From Paenibacillus xylanexedens (lineage in GTDB: Bacteria > Bacillota > Bacilli > Paenibacillales > Paenibacillaceae): a stretch of 64,000 bases of DNA. The position numbers were made by a program, and so were the translations under genes. The stretch spans positions 372,001 to 436,000 of the forward strand of contig NZ_CP018620.1 in the NCBI RefSeq assembly GCF_001908275.1, written 5' to 3'. Positions 1 to 8,006 of this stretch are shown piece after piece (position 1 is the stretch's first letter; every line of letters begins with the position of its first letter). The notes below the pieces were generated by a model, which was not told the origin of the DNA, did not search any database, and saw only the letters and a list, made by a program, of their open reading frames with translations.

Positions 1-120
1 TTCATCATTGTTGCTGCCACAACCGGATAACACGGCAGGAACCGCCAGCATCAGGGAGAACGCAACCAGCTTTGCTTTTGAACCGGGTTTCGATGCTTGC
101 CCCCGCTCTTGGTCACTCAT
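1..120 (-). CDS. lipoprotein N-terminus, cut by window edge
   Basis: Only the first 40 codons are present. The peptide has a charged N-terminus, a hydrophobic stretch and a lipobox (VLSGC) at about residues 30-34, so it should be a lipoprotein anchored to the outer face of the membrane. Its ATG overlaps the stop of the upstream gene (TAATG, 118-122), which implies translational coupling. The function cannot be read from this fragment. Confidence 0.7.
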   Translation of the reverse strand, partial: MSDQERGQASKPGSKAKLVAFSLMLAVPAVLSGCGSNNDE

Positions 121-587
121 TACAGATCCACCTCTTTCATATAAAACAACACTTTCTTGCGATCCGCATCCAGCACGGAATACAGGAATTCATACGTCTT
201 GCCACCCTGAACCATGTAATGGTCCAGCAGTTGCTCGGCAAGCTCCATCGTATAGGTGGATGACGCTGTGAGTTCCAACTCCTGAAATGAACGTCCATTC
301 CACAACATATACTCTGCACTGTACATGGAGGACATTTTGCACATCGCCAGCGCAGCATCCGCAATGGCTGCACCGTACTCATCCGGCATCTGTTGCTCAT
401 ACGCCGTTACATATACTGCATGTTCCCGCCCATCCTGGCATTCATTGGACAGATGCGCCCAGAGTTTGTTTTTCACCAGAGTGGCATCCACCAGTTTGCG
501 CATGAACAGTTCATCTCGCGTGACTGAAGTCTGTTCCAGCACTCCCGTCTCCGCCTGTCGATCATCCGACCAACTCCGATACGTCAA
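120..587 (-). CDS. uncharacterised 155-residue protein
   Basis: I do not recognise the family. The protein is acidic, without signal peptide or membrane segment, and looks cytosolic. It is translationally coupled to the lipoprotein that follows, so the two probably act together. The start is uncertain. The only standard start in the open frame is TTG at 587, but the clear GGGAGG ribosome site lies about 20 bases upstream of it, too far for normal use. A non-standard ATC codon would sit better. No ATG or GTG lies between the preceding in-frame stop and 587. Confidence 0.6.
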   Translation of the reverse strand: MTYRSWSDDRQAETGVLEQTSVTRDELFMRKLVDATLVKNKLWAHLSNECQDGREHAVYVTAYEQQMPDEYGAAIADAALAMCKMSSMYSAEYMLWNGRSFQELELTASSTYTMELAEQLLDHYMVQGGKTYEFLYSVLDADRKKVLFYMKEVDL

Positions 588-688
588 TGAATAATAGATA
601 CCGATAACCTCCCTTTTTGCGAGCTCTTAGGTGAGCCGTTTCAATTCATACAAACGTATTTAACGCAAGTGGAGGTAAAAAGTTACAC

Positions 689-815
689 TATTGAATCAAT
701 TTCATAGTACCTTTAGCTGCTTCAAATCAAGGCTAGACATAGATCAAAATGGTTTAATTTGTCTATGTCTAGTTACAAAACTCCATTTTTAGTGATTTAT
801 GAAATTGATTCTATT
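689..815. repeat. MITE-like nested inverted repeat
   Basis: Perfect 14-bp inverted arms lie at 693-706 and 798-811. A second perfect 11-bp inverted pair (CTAGACATAGA, 733-743 and 762-772) shares almost the same centre. The outer arms are flanked on both sides by TATT (689-692 and 812-815), which could be a 4-bp target-site duplication. This resembles a small non-autonomous transposable element or a cruciform. It lies in the 588-916 gene-free stretch, where I see nothing else. Confidence 0.5.
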
Positions 816-917
816 CCCCATGACATGTAATAAAGAACATATTGGCTACCTTCGTTCTCAATTTAAGGAAGCAGGAAATAACATACTGTTTTCTACTTTT
901 GGTATGTAATTCAGTTC

Positions 918-943
918 AAAAAGGCCGGAGATGATTCTCCGAC
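918..943 (-). terminator. intrinsic terminator of the ABC-F gene
   Basis: Read on the minus strand, GGTCGGAG pairs with CTCCGGCC (one G-U wobble) around a short loop and is followed by TTTTT. It sits about 40 bases past the ABC-F stop codon. Confidence 0.8.
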
Positions 944-979
944 CTCGCTTGTTCAATCTTATGCTCATGCCATTCGGAC

Positions 980-3061
980 TTATAACTCAGCCCATTGTGC
1001 CAATACATCATTATATTCAGCGGACAATTGCTCGCGATCATTCCAGATTTGTTCCAGTTCGAGCGGATTGTTCTGTACCATTTCCAACTGTTGGTCCAGC
1101 ACCTGAATCTGTGCCTCAAGACGAGCCAAAGTCTGTTCCAGCTTCTCCGCAGACGGTTTGTTGCCATTGCCACTTCTATGATTAGATGCAGCTGTTGCCG
1201 AAGGGGTCAACGCCTTACCTGATTCAGTAGAAGCTTTATGATCATGACTTCCACCGGCAGCTACAACAGTGGATCCGTTAATTGTCGAGGTTGCTCCTGG
1301 CTTCTTCCCTGATCTGGCAGTCCCGCCGGGCGTGGACGTTAAACCTGACTTCATCTCTGACTTGGCGTTCCCACGAGAAGAAACGCCCACGCCTGCTGTA
1401 GCCTGAGTTGTCGCCGCCGCACGAGCTTGCAAATCAAGCTTCTTCTCACGATACGCCTCATAGTCTCCCAGATAAGCGGTCATCTGTCCGTCCTCCAGTT
1501 CCCAGACACGGGAAGCGAGGCGATTGACGAAGTACCGATCATGCGAGATGGCAAGTACGGTTCCTTCAAAATCAACCAGTGACTCTTCCAACGCTTCTCT
1601 CGACGCGATATCCAGATGGTTGGTTGGCTCATCGAGCAGCAGTACATTGGGTTTGCGTTGCACCAGAAGAGCTAGCCGCAGACGCGTCCATTCCCCACCA
1701 GATAATTGCCCGACAGAGCGGAATACATCCGCTCCATAGAACAGATATCGGGCCAGAATTCCGCGGGCTTCTCCCTCTTCCACGCCTGCCTCCAGACGGA
1801 AGTATTCGAGTACATTCAGCTTCGGATTCGTGGGTTCCTCCTGTTGAGCCAGATACCCTACATCCACGCGTGCTCCCCACTCCAGCTTGCCCGCATTGGG
1901 CTGCTCGTCACCAAGCAACAGTTTGAACAAGGTCGTCTTGCCGGAGCCATTGCGGCCAATGAGTGCAATTTTATCCCCATATTCCAGCAGACCCGAGATT
2001 CCGCGCAGAATTTCATGCTCACCATAGCTCTTCTCGACCTGTTCCAATACCGCTACCCGTTTACCCGTTCGATCCGTAGGACGCACATCGAACTCGGCAT
2101 TGCGGCGCTCCAGTACAGGACGCTTCACCTGTTCCATCCGCTCGATGGCTTTACGCATAGAAGCCGCCCGTCTGAAGAACTTTTCATTGCCGCCCACACG
2201 ACCCCATTCCTCCAGTTGGCGAATTGTTTCCTTCATTTTCTTGATAACCTTCTGCTGCTCCTTGAACTCCTCGAATTGCTGCAACAGCCGTTGTTCCTTC
2301 ACTTTCATATATTCCGTATAACCGCCAGCAGACGTTTCTGCTTCTCCATCCTCCAGCTCCAGTGTTCGATTCACGACCCGATCCAGAAAATAGCGATCAT
2401 GCGAGATCAGGACAATGGTGCCTGGGTATTCTCGTAAAAATCCCTCCAGCCACTCGACCCGCTCCAGATCGAGATGGTTCGTCGGCTCATCCAGCAATAA
2501 CAGATCAGGTTTTACGATCAGCTGCGAGGCCAGCACAACCCGGGTCTGTTCCCCACCGGACAGGGAACCGAAGCGCCATTCATAATGCGCCTTGGCGATA
2601 TCCAGACCGTCCGCCACCTGATCGATCCGGGCATCCATTTCGTATCCACCCTCACGCTCGAACTGGTCTTGCAGTGCCGCGTAGCGTTTCAGCAGGCGCT
2701 CCAATTGATCAGGATCTGCTGCACATGCCGGATCGGACATCTGCTGCTCCATTTCCTTCATTTGCGTGCGACATATCATAAGCTCCTTGAATCCAAGACT
2801 CAGTACATCCAGAACGGTATGGTCATCCAGTCCTTCTGGAACTTGGGCCACGTAACCCATTCGTGTATCTTTCTTGATCATCAATTGTCCTTCATCCGGC
2901 TTGTTCAGCCTTGCCATCAGGCGCATAAGTGTGGTCTTGCCGCTTCCGTTGCGGCCGATTAGGGCGACCTTGTCACCTTCCATAATTTCAAACGTAATGC
3001 CGTCCAGCACCAGATGTGCTCCGTGGTATTGAGTCAGTTGTTGCGCGCTAATCATTATCAT
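980..3061 (-). CDS. ABC-F family ATPase (ribosome-associated, probable antibiotic-protection type)
   Basis: This is a 693-residue soluble twin-ATPase without membrane segments. Walker A GRNGSGKTT occurs at residues 36-44 and again near 385. LSGGEQTR and LSGGEWTR signatures are each followed by LLLLDEPTNHLD-type Walker B boxes. A charged helical linker separates the two ATPases, and a low-complexity tail leads into a C-terminal coiled coil. ABC-F proteins bind the ribosomal E site, acting as translation factors or displacing drugs. The ATG at 3061 is chosen because AGGAGG lies 9 bases upstream; the open frame runs 15 codons further. The preceding leader ORF and terminator imply induction by translation inhibitors, which favours a resistance-type role. 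The specific drug class cannot be read from sequence. Confidence 0.88.
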   Translation of the reverse strand: MIMISAQQLTQYHGAHLVLDGITFEIMEGDKVALIGRNGSGKTTLMRLMARLNKPDEGQLMIKKDTRMGYVAQVPEGLDDHTVLDVLSLGFKELMICRTQMKEMEQQMSDPACAADPDQLERLLKRYAALQDQFEREGGYEMDARIDQVADGLDIAKAHYEWRFGSLSGGEQTRVVLASQLIVKPDLLLLDEPTNHLDLERVEWLEGFLREYPGTIVLISHDRYFLDRVVNRTLELEDGEAETSAGGYTEYMKVKEQRLLQQFEEFKEQQKVIKKMKETIRQLEEWGRVGGNEKFFRRAASMRKAIERMEQVKRPVLERRNAEFDVRPTDRTGKRVAVLEQVEKSYGEHEILRGISGLLEYGDKIALIGRNGSGKTTLFKLLLGDEQPNAGKLEWGARVDVGYLAQQEEPTNPKLNVLEYFRLEAGVEEGEARGILARYLFYGADVFRSVGQLSGGEWTRLRLALLVQRKPNVLLLDEPTNHLDIASREALEESLVDFEGTVLAISHDRYFVNRLASRVWELEDGQMTAYLGDYEAYREKKLDLQARAAATTQATAGVGVSSRGNAKSEMKSGLTSTPGGTARSGKKPGATSTINGSTVVAAGGSHDHKASTESGKALTPSATAASNHRSGNGNKPSAEKLEQTLARLEAQIQVLDQQLEMVQNNPLELEQIWNDREQLSAEYNDVLAQWAEL

Positions 3062-3104
3062 AATAAGGTTCCTCCTATGGTATGGAAGATCCTGACCGCA
3101 ACAC

Positions 3105-3137
3105 AAAAAGAGCCGCAGGAGGTTAGCTCCGCGGCCC
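3105..3137 (-). terminator. attenuator hairpin upstream of the ABC-F gene
   Basis: On the minus strand, GCCGC-GGAG pairs with CTCC-t-GCGGC, with one bulged base, and is followed directly by TTTTTG. The hairpin lies 22 bases after the leader ORF stop and about 45 bases before the ABC-F ATG. A terminator in front of its own gene is the hallmark of transcription attenuation. I could not identify the competing anti-terminator helix by eye. Confidence 0.8.
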
Positions 3138-3159
3138 TTCAGAATTCAAGCAATATCGC

Positions 3160-3321
3160 TTATCGTCCGAAAGAGGTCAAGGCAGGCATCTTCTCGCAAA
3201 TGTTAACTTCCGTATATTCAAAATTGGACAGACTTCTCCCCTTGGTCAGAAAAGTATGAACAATGCCAGCCATAGCAATCGGCAGCTGGCTAATACGGTT
3301 GTTAAGCATCTCGTGATTCAC
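3160..3321 (-). CDS. leader peptide of the ABC-F attenuator
   Basis: This 53-codon ORF has a GTG start (3319-3321) and a very strong GGGAGGTG ribosome site 7 bases upstream. It ends with TAA just before the attenuator hairpin. Its position between promoter and terminator fits the short upstream ORFs that control ribosome-protection ABC-F genes, where a drug-stalled ribosome prevents terminator formation. The peptide has no signal sequence and resembles no family I know. It is longer than most such leaders, so a small independent protein cannot be excluded. Confidence 0.7.
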   Translation of the reverse strand: MNHEMLNNRISQLPIAMAGIVHTFLTKGRSLSNFEYTEVNICEKMPALTSFGR

Positions 3322-3353
3322 CTGTCTTCACCTCCCTTGTCATAATTAATGTC

Positions 3354-3383
3354 AATATATCACAGACGAATGCATTCCTGCAA
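3354..3383 (-). promoter_or_regulatory. promoter of the ABC-F leader transcript
   Basis: On the minus strand TTGCAG (3383-3378) and an extended minus-10, TGaTATATT (hexamer 3359-3354), are separated by 18 bases. Transcription would begin a short distance upstream of the leader ribosome site. Confidence 0.5.
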
Positions 3384-3434
3384 CCATCCTATCGCCCAAT
3401 TCAATCATACTGTACAGTAGTTTCATTCTTACGC

Positions 3435-3719
3435 TTAATTCCTGCCCCGTCGCCGAAGCATTACATCCCTGATCGCCACCGTAATAAGTGTTAACATTCC
3501 CGAGGTACCCAGTGATGCGCCGAGCAGGGCATATCCGATGCCGTTCCACCCGCCAATATCGATGCTGATCATGATTACAACGGCACCGCCGAGCAAGGCC
3601 ACACATGGCAATATATATTGTACCCACGTCATTCGGCGTCCTTGCAACCGGTAGATAAGCCATTCAATCAGCAGCTGCACCGCCCACATTCCCAATGTCC
3701 ACAAGATCAGTACTTCCAT
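3435..3719 (-). CDS. small integral membrane protein, 94 residues
   Basis: About three hydrophobic segments (roughly residues 4-22, 34-53 and 58-82) end in an arginine-rich tail, suggesting a small membrane protein with a cytoplasmic C-terminus. AGGAGGGG stands just upstream of the ATG. It resembles the YesK-like small membrane proteins of Bacilli in size and layout, but I see no diagnostic motif. It lies 53 bases downstream of the glycosyltransferase on the same strand and may be cotranscribed with it. Confidence 0.65.
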   Translation of the reverse strand: MEVLILWTLGMWAVQLLIEWLIYRLQGRRMTWVQYILPCVALLGGAVVIMISIDIGGWNGIGYALLGASLGTSGMLTLITVAIRDVMLRRRGRN

Positions 3720-3772
3720 AAGGTTCCCCTCCTGTTGCTGGATGGATCAAGCCCTGTGTTACAGACCTTACG

Positions 3773-4771
3773 TTACTTCAACCAATCCGAGAAAAAGTGT
3801 CGGTACCCTTCTTTCATCTTCGTGCGCGAAAAGGCACCAAACGCATACTCCCGGTTGTCTTCTGACACACTGCGCGGCGCATCCGCAGCCATGTTCACCA
3901 GTTCAAACCAGTTATCCTCGTTGCCTGCAAAGGCATGCGTGGATCGAATGTGACCGTAGCAGGCATGCTCCGGTTTCACAACCATTTTGCCCATCGCCAT
4001 CGCTTCCGTCAGCGGCATCGCAAACGTATCAAAGGCCGAACAGTTCCAATACACCTTGGATGAGTTCATCAACGTAAATATCTCATCCTGCGTGAGCGCA
4101 AACTTCAGCTTCACGTTGGCAGGAATGTCGTACATCTTCATGGTTTCCTTATAGCGTACACCGCCAAACACCATATATACTTCCTTGTCCGGGTTCTGCC
4201 GCGCATATTCCAAAACTAGATCTGGGCGACGATTCGCCTCATCCCGACCGATCCAAAGCACCCGATTATGCACAACCTGACTCGGATCATAGTGCCGATT
4301 CGCCAGCTCTTCGCTAAAGCCAATCGGGATGACGTTCACGTCATGTACACCGAAATTTCGGCACAGTTCTGTTTTCAAAAACTCCGTCTGCACAATCGCT
4401 TTATCCACCATTGTATAAAATGGCTTCATCATCTCATATCCCGTCAGCGCGGGATCGGGGAAACTGTGCGGGAACAATACACTCTTTGGTAAGAACATCT
4501 TCAAAAACGTAAACCCGGATACGGTGTAGATAACATGCTCTATATTTTGGCTATGAATCTGGTCCAGCACGATATCGTAGTTCACCAGGTCACCTTTCTC
4601 ATGCTCATAACCCGGCAACCAGTCGTATCCGCTGACATGACGCTCCGGTGAGATGAACACAATATCCACGCCCAGCTCCAGACCAATCTGCTTCAGCCGA
4701 TCCGCAAATACGCGTGGCCCCTGTGCTTCCGTGAATTGAATTTTACGCATAACAAGTCCGACTTTACGCAA
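3773..4771 (-). CDS. GT4-like glycosyltransferase
   Basis: This 332-residue protein has the two-half layout of GT-B glycosyltransferases. The second half carries VLWIGRDEANRRPDLVLEYA and then the nucleotide-sugar-binding region with AMPLTEAMAMGKMVV, where a conserved acidic residue normally contacts the donor. There is no signal peptide or membrane segment, so it acts in the cytosol or at the inner membrane face. The TTG at 4771 is preferred because GAGGGG lies 8 bases upstream; a GTG at 4780 overlaps that site. It follows a sugar/choline-kinase-like gene by 18 bases, so the pair may modify and transfer a sugar. Donor and acceptor are unknown. Confidence 0.7.
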   Translation of the reverse strand: MRKVGLVMRKIQFTEAQGPRVFADRLKQIGLELGVDIVFISPERHVSGYDWLPGYEHEKGDLVNYDIVLDQIHSQNIEHVIYTVSGFTFLKMFLPKSVLFPHSFPDPALTGYEMMKPFYTMVDKAIVQTEFLKTELCRNFGVHDVNVIPIGFSEELANRHYDPSQVVHNRVLWIGRDEANRRPDLVLEYARQNPDKEVYMVFGGVRYKETMKMYDIPANVKLKFALTQDEIFTLMNSSKVYWNCSAFDTFAMPLTEAMAMGKMVVKPEHACYGHIRSTHAFAGNEDNWFELVNMAADAPRSVSEDNREYAFGAFSRTKMKEGYRHFFSDWLK

Positions 4772-4789
4772 GCTTCTCACCCCTCATTT

Positions 4790-5761
4790 CTATTCCTCAG
4801 CCATGAGCTTCATGCACTGTTCAAGCGTTGCTGCCGTCTCATGCCACTGGTTACGCAACTGTTCCTTCGGCCACACACATTCCTCACTTCTCAGGTCACC
4901 ATCAATCAAACGCAGCATCCAGAGTGAGAATACAATAGCATAAGCGTCGTACCATTCTGCAAAAGAAACCCGTTCAATCTGCATGCCCAGGCTCCCCAGT
5001 TTGTCCAAATAAACATCCATGACCCGCTCTCGCAATGCAGGCGTAACCGTTCTGGGAAACAGCGGATGCGAGAGATCCACTAGGTGATATATATCCCACA
5101 GTGGCGTATTCAGATGGGCATGCTCCCAGTCCAAGATGACCAGTCTGCCGTCCACCTCCGCCATGTTACCTGGATGCAGGTCTCCGTGACACAAAACAGT
5201 AGGAAGTTCTTCCTCTGCCGTGAGGATCAACCTAGTGATCTTATCCCAATCGGATGCGGATAGCTGCATATTCAATCTGGATAACAGTTCATCCGTAGAT
5301 TGCCTATACATTTGCAACTCGTCCAGCATCGTGCGAATGGACGGTTTCTGGCCTACGCGAGGCAGTTCGCTCCAATCCGTAACAGGCAGTGCATGCCACG
5401 CTGCCATATGTACCGCTGCACCGAGCATCGTCGCTTCTTGTGAATCATGCACCAGTTGCCCCAGATCCTCGTAGATCATCCAGCTCTGTGCCGGTGCAAT
5501 GGTAAGATCCGACACTGCAATGAGTTGCGGATAGATTGGAGGTAGACCAGACATCACACGCTCGTACATCCATCGTTCCCGTCCATGCTGTGCAGGATTC
5601 GTCAGTGGTTTGAAAATATAACTTTCACCGGTAGAAACAGTGAATCGCTCCACATATCGTCCGTTCATTCCTTTATACAACTGTTCGCGGCTTGTTATAT
5701 AGTGATCATTCAGCATTCCTTCGGGCGTCACCCAGCTGTATGCATCCAACTCTTCGTTCAC
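4790..5761 (-). CDS. aminoglycoside/choline kinase-like phosphotransferase (APH fold)
   Basis: The catalytic loop LCHGDLHPGNM and metal-binding LVILDWEHA are intact, marking a protein-kinase-like small-molecule phosphotransferase of 323 residues. Such proteins phosphorylate aminoglycosides, choline, homoserine or spore-coat sugars; substrate cannot be told here. The GTG at 5761 has GGAGGG 8 bases upstream, while the longer frame starting at 5770 would have no space for a ribosome site. Pairing with a glycosyltransferase argues for a glycan-related substrate rather than drug resistance. Confidence 0.75.
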   Translation of the reverse strand: MNEELDAYSWVTPEGMLNDHYITSREQLYKGMNGRYVERFTVSTGESYIFKPLTNPAQHGRERWMYERVMSGLPPIYPQLIAVSDLTIAPAQSWMIYEDLGQLVHDSQEATMLGAAVHMAAWHALPVTDWSELPRVGQKPSIRTMLDELQMYRQSTDELLSRLNMQLSASDWDKITRLILTAEEELPTVLCHGDLHPGNMAEVDGRLVILDWEHAHLNTPLWDIYHLVDLSHPLFPRTVTPALRERVMDVYLDKLGSLGMQIERVSFAEWYDAYAIVFSLWMLRLIDGDLRSEECVWPKEQLRNQWHETAATLEQCMKLMAEE

Positions 5762-5898
5762 GCTACCCACCCTCCATTTCGTTCTCCCTGCTACTCCGAT
5801 GTTGATTTCTATTCATCATACGTTGCTGTTCACAAGCCTGCAAGCTTTGGTCGTAAGCGCTTATTCAGTGTCTCAATTCAGAGTTTCAAAATTGCTTA

Positions 5899-5927
5899 TT
5901 GCATTTTGGTTAGTAATCACTTACTAT
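5899..5927 (+). promoter_or_regulatory. tetR promoter with overlapping operator
   Basis: TTGCAT (5899-5904), 17 bases, then TACTAT (5922-5927). The palindrome TAGTAA-tcac-TTACTA (5911-5926) covers the spacer and minus-10. A closely related site occurs before the quinone reductase gene (6794-6811); the two 18-mers match at 13 of 18 positions. The minus-10 ends 6 bases before the ATG, predicting a leaderless or nearly leaderless mRNA. Confidence 0.65.
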
Positions 5928-5933
5928 ACAATC

Positions 5934-6524
5934 ATGAAGAACAAATCTCATGTGGATAGCAAAAAGAAAGATATCCTACAAGCGGCGATGCGCTTGTTCG
6001 CAACCAAAGGCGTTGACGGCATATCCGTCAAAGAGATCGGTGACGCCGCCGGAGTAACCGATGCGGCGATCTACAAACATTTTAAAAACAAAGATGCCGT
6101 TGCCCTGGAAGCCTTCACCCAATACTGTGTCGACTATACTGCACTAATTGATGGGTATGTTCGACAGGAAGGTCCGGTGTTGGAACGCTTCAAGCAACTG
6201 GTTACCGAGGTTCTGCATCTGCATGATGAAGATCCATACGGGCTGCTGCTAATTTCACAGAATCATGAAATATTCATTGAAGCCGGAAGCAGCGAGGATT
6301 ACCGTCAGCCATTGGATGCGTTAATGGATCTGATCGATCAGGGAATGATGCGGGGAGAACTGCCTCAGCAGGATTCACGGCTCACAGCCGTGCTGGTGAT
6401 CGGTGCAATTACACGTATGGCGGTCTCCAGTATGCAAGGTGAACTACCGGAGCTGTTGGTACCTTATACGGGGGAAACGGTTCACAGACTTGCATCGATG
6501 TTAGGGCAGGTACCCCAGGAGTAA
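5934..6524 (+). CDS. TetR family repressor
   Basis: This 196-residue protein starts with a TetR helix-turn-helix: ILQAAMRLFATKGVDGISVKEI at about residues 13-34, then the recognition helix GVTDAAIYKHFKNKDAV. A variable ligand-binding domain follows. The ATG at 5934 gives the normal spacing to the helix-turn-helix; the open frame runs 45 codons further but that part has no ribosome site and contains the promoter. No ribosome site precedes the ATG. Matching palindromes at its own promoter and at the following quinone reductase promoter suggest it represses both, probably released by a quinone or electrophile. Confidence 0.85.
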   Translation: MKNKSHVDSKKKDILQAAMRLFATKGVDGISVKEIGDAAGVTDAAIYKHFKNKDAVALEAFTQYCVDYTALIDGYVRQEGPVLERFKQLVTEVLHLHDEDPYGLLLISQNHEIFIEAGSSEDYRQPLDALMDLIDQGMMRGELPQQDSRLTAVLVIGAITRMAVSSMQGELPELLVPYTGETVHRLASMLGQVPQE

Positions 6525-6781
6525 CAATGGAGATGGGATGAAGCTAGAAATGGATTAGCGGAGCGTAGGGAAAACGACGTGAGCAACTACATTGTTTCCG
6601 AAGGAAACAACCTTCGTAAGTTTCCGCTTATTTCGGCTGAATCCCATCTTCGATGCTGATGATGCCGCTAGGCATGATTCGTAATCAAAAGCGGACTTTT
6701 TGAACAACTTTTAAAAGAGAATCGTTAGCATACCATTAGGATATACGAATGGATTACCGGGTCATACGTGACCTTTTCTTT

Positions 6782-6811
6782 TTGCACATGAGGTTAGTGT
6801 TCATTAACTAA
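6782..6811 (+). promoter_or_regulatory. quinone reductase promoter/operator
   Basis: TTGCAC (6782-6787) is followed 6 bases later by TTAGTgtTCAtTaACTAA (6794-6811), the same pattern as the tetR operator. The minus-10 is less clear (TAACTA, 6805-6810). The rest of the 6525-6835 gap has a small hairpin with 8-bp arms (6592-6599/6603-6610) without a T-run and nothing else obvious. Confidence 0.55.
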
Positions 6812-6835
6812 AATAGTCAGGATGTGTCATCTTCC

Positions 6836-7414
6836 ATGAAAAAAATATTAATTATTCAAGGCAATCCCGTCTCCCCCAGTTACAACGACGCACTAGCCGA
6901 AGCTTACCGCAAAGGTGCGGTGCAGGCGGGTGCCGACGTCCGCATGATCACCCTGAACGAGTTGACGTTCAACATGAATCTGGAAGGAGGATATCGTAAT
7001 AAACTTCCACTTGAACCAGATTTGCTGGAGGCCCAAGAAGCAATAAAGTGGGCCGAGCATCTCGTATGGGTGTTCCCAATCTGGTGGGGAGGACCGCCTG
7101 CCCTGTTGAAAGGTTTCGTTGACCGAATCTTCATGCCAGGTTACGCCTTCAAGTATCAAAAAGGAAAACCTTTCCCGGATCAACTGCTCAAAGGCCGCAC
7201 CGCTCGCATGATCACCACGATGGATGGTCCGAGCTGGTACTTCAAATGGTTCCAAGGTGAGCCTGCACATAAAATGATGAAAATCTCCACATTTGCACTG
7301 ACTGGCATCAAACCTGTGCGGATAACACCTGTAGATCAAGTTGGTAAAAAGTCAGATGAACAGAGAAAGAATTGGCTTGATAAGATTGAGCAGCTTGGGC
7401 GGAAGATGGGGTAA
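6836..7414 (+). CDS. NAD(P)H quinone reductase, flavodoxin-like fold
   Basis: This 192-residue protein belongs to the NQO1/KefF/MdaB-type FMN or FAD oxidoreductases. The N-terminal ILIIQGNPVSPSYNDAL is the phosphate-binding strand-loop, and WVFPIWWGGPPALLKGFVDRIF is the characteristic central motif around the flavin. It should carry out two-electron reduction of quinones in the cytosol, using NAD(P)H. The ATG at 6836 is taken as start, with AGGA about 13 bases upstream; GTG at 6824 would overlap that site. The shared operator implies control by the neighbouring TetR protein. Confidence 0.82.
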   Translation: MKKILIIQGNPVSPSYNDALAEAYRKGAVQAGADVRMITLNELTFNMNLEGGYRNKLPLEPDLLEAQEAIKWAEHLVWVFPIWWGGPPALLKGFVDRIFMPGYAFKYQKGKPFPDQLLKGRTARMITTMDGPSWYFKWFQGEPAHKMMKISTFALTGIKPVRITPVDQVGKKSDEQRKNWLDKIEQLGRKMG

Positions 7415-7602
7415 ACACTCTTCTGCAAGAAAATCTCATCGGAAGTATATACTTCTCTCCAGATTTTCACGTTTTAAGTTAAATCAAAAATCTGTGGATA
7501 CGCGCAATGTGAAGGTAGTCCTGTAATCCACGAGTGGTGCAATTGTATTTATAGTCTGACTTATATCAGAAAACAGGAAATGTGCCTATTCCCAGTTACA
7601 AA

Positions 7603-7652
7603 AAAAGGGTTGTCCCCTACGTCTTGTTCAAGACGTAGGGGACAACCCTTTT
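7603..7652. terminator. strong bidirectional terminator
   Basis: A perfect 24-bp stem (7603-7626/7629-7652) with a 2-base loop has A-runs on the left and T-runs on the right. It serves both the quinone reductase (plus) and the nik operon (minus), which converge here. Confidence 0.9.
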
Positions 7653-7667
7653 AGCATTCATTATGAT

Positions 7668-7864
7668 CTAACGAACCGTAAACACGCTATTAGCGCCATT
7701 TCCGATAAGTCTGAGGTTTAACGAATCGTAGACGCGTTATATCCTCGATCTGTGTATCATTTTATGATTTTAAACTAGTTTGCACCGGAATAACTTCACT
7801 GAGGTTCGTTACATTTTGCATTCCACGCTAAATCGCCATTTAACACTGACTCGGTTCGTTAGCG
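7668..7864. repeat. dispersed repeat family 1, copy A
   Basis: Two forward units of TAACGAAYCG-type sequence followed by ACACGCTATTA/ACGCGTTATA (7668-7690, 7718-7740) are followed by two inverted units (CTGAGGTTCGTTA at 7799-7811, CTCGGTTCGTTAGCG at 7850-7864). The same arrangement, with matching text between the units, recurs at 28273-28466. This explains most of the 7415-8006 gene-free stretch; no ORF in it has a ribosome site. Confidence 0.7.
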
Positions 7865-8006
7865 ACCTGCACTTAGAGAGACAAATCTGCACTACATACG
7901 CCAATCGCCCGCCTTTGGAAAGTCGACTTCGCATCAGTAATGCAATGGAAACAACCATGGTTAGCGCCCCAATGAACAGCCATCTACAACAAATACAAAC
8001 AACGCA

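Noticed and set aside
3160..3321. Extension of the ABC-F protein or a separate enzyme
   Set aside because: The leader ORF ends before the attenuator hairpin and has its own ribosome site, and no domain can be recognised in it.
4790..5761. Aminoglycoside resistance gene
   Set aside because: The APH fold is shared by many kinases; pairing with a glycosyltransferase and the lack of drug-specific residues visible by eye argue against naming it a resistance gene.
7668..7864. CRISPR-like array
   Set aside because: The repeat units are in both orientations, irregularly spaced and degenerate; no cas gene is near.
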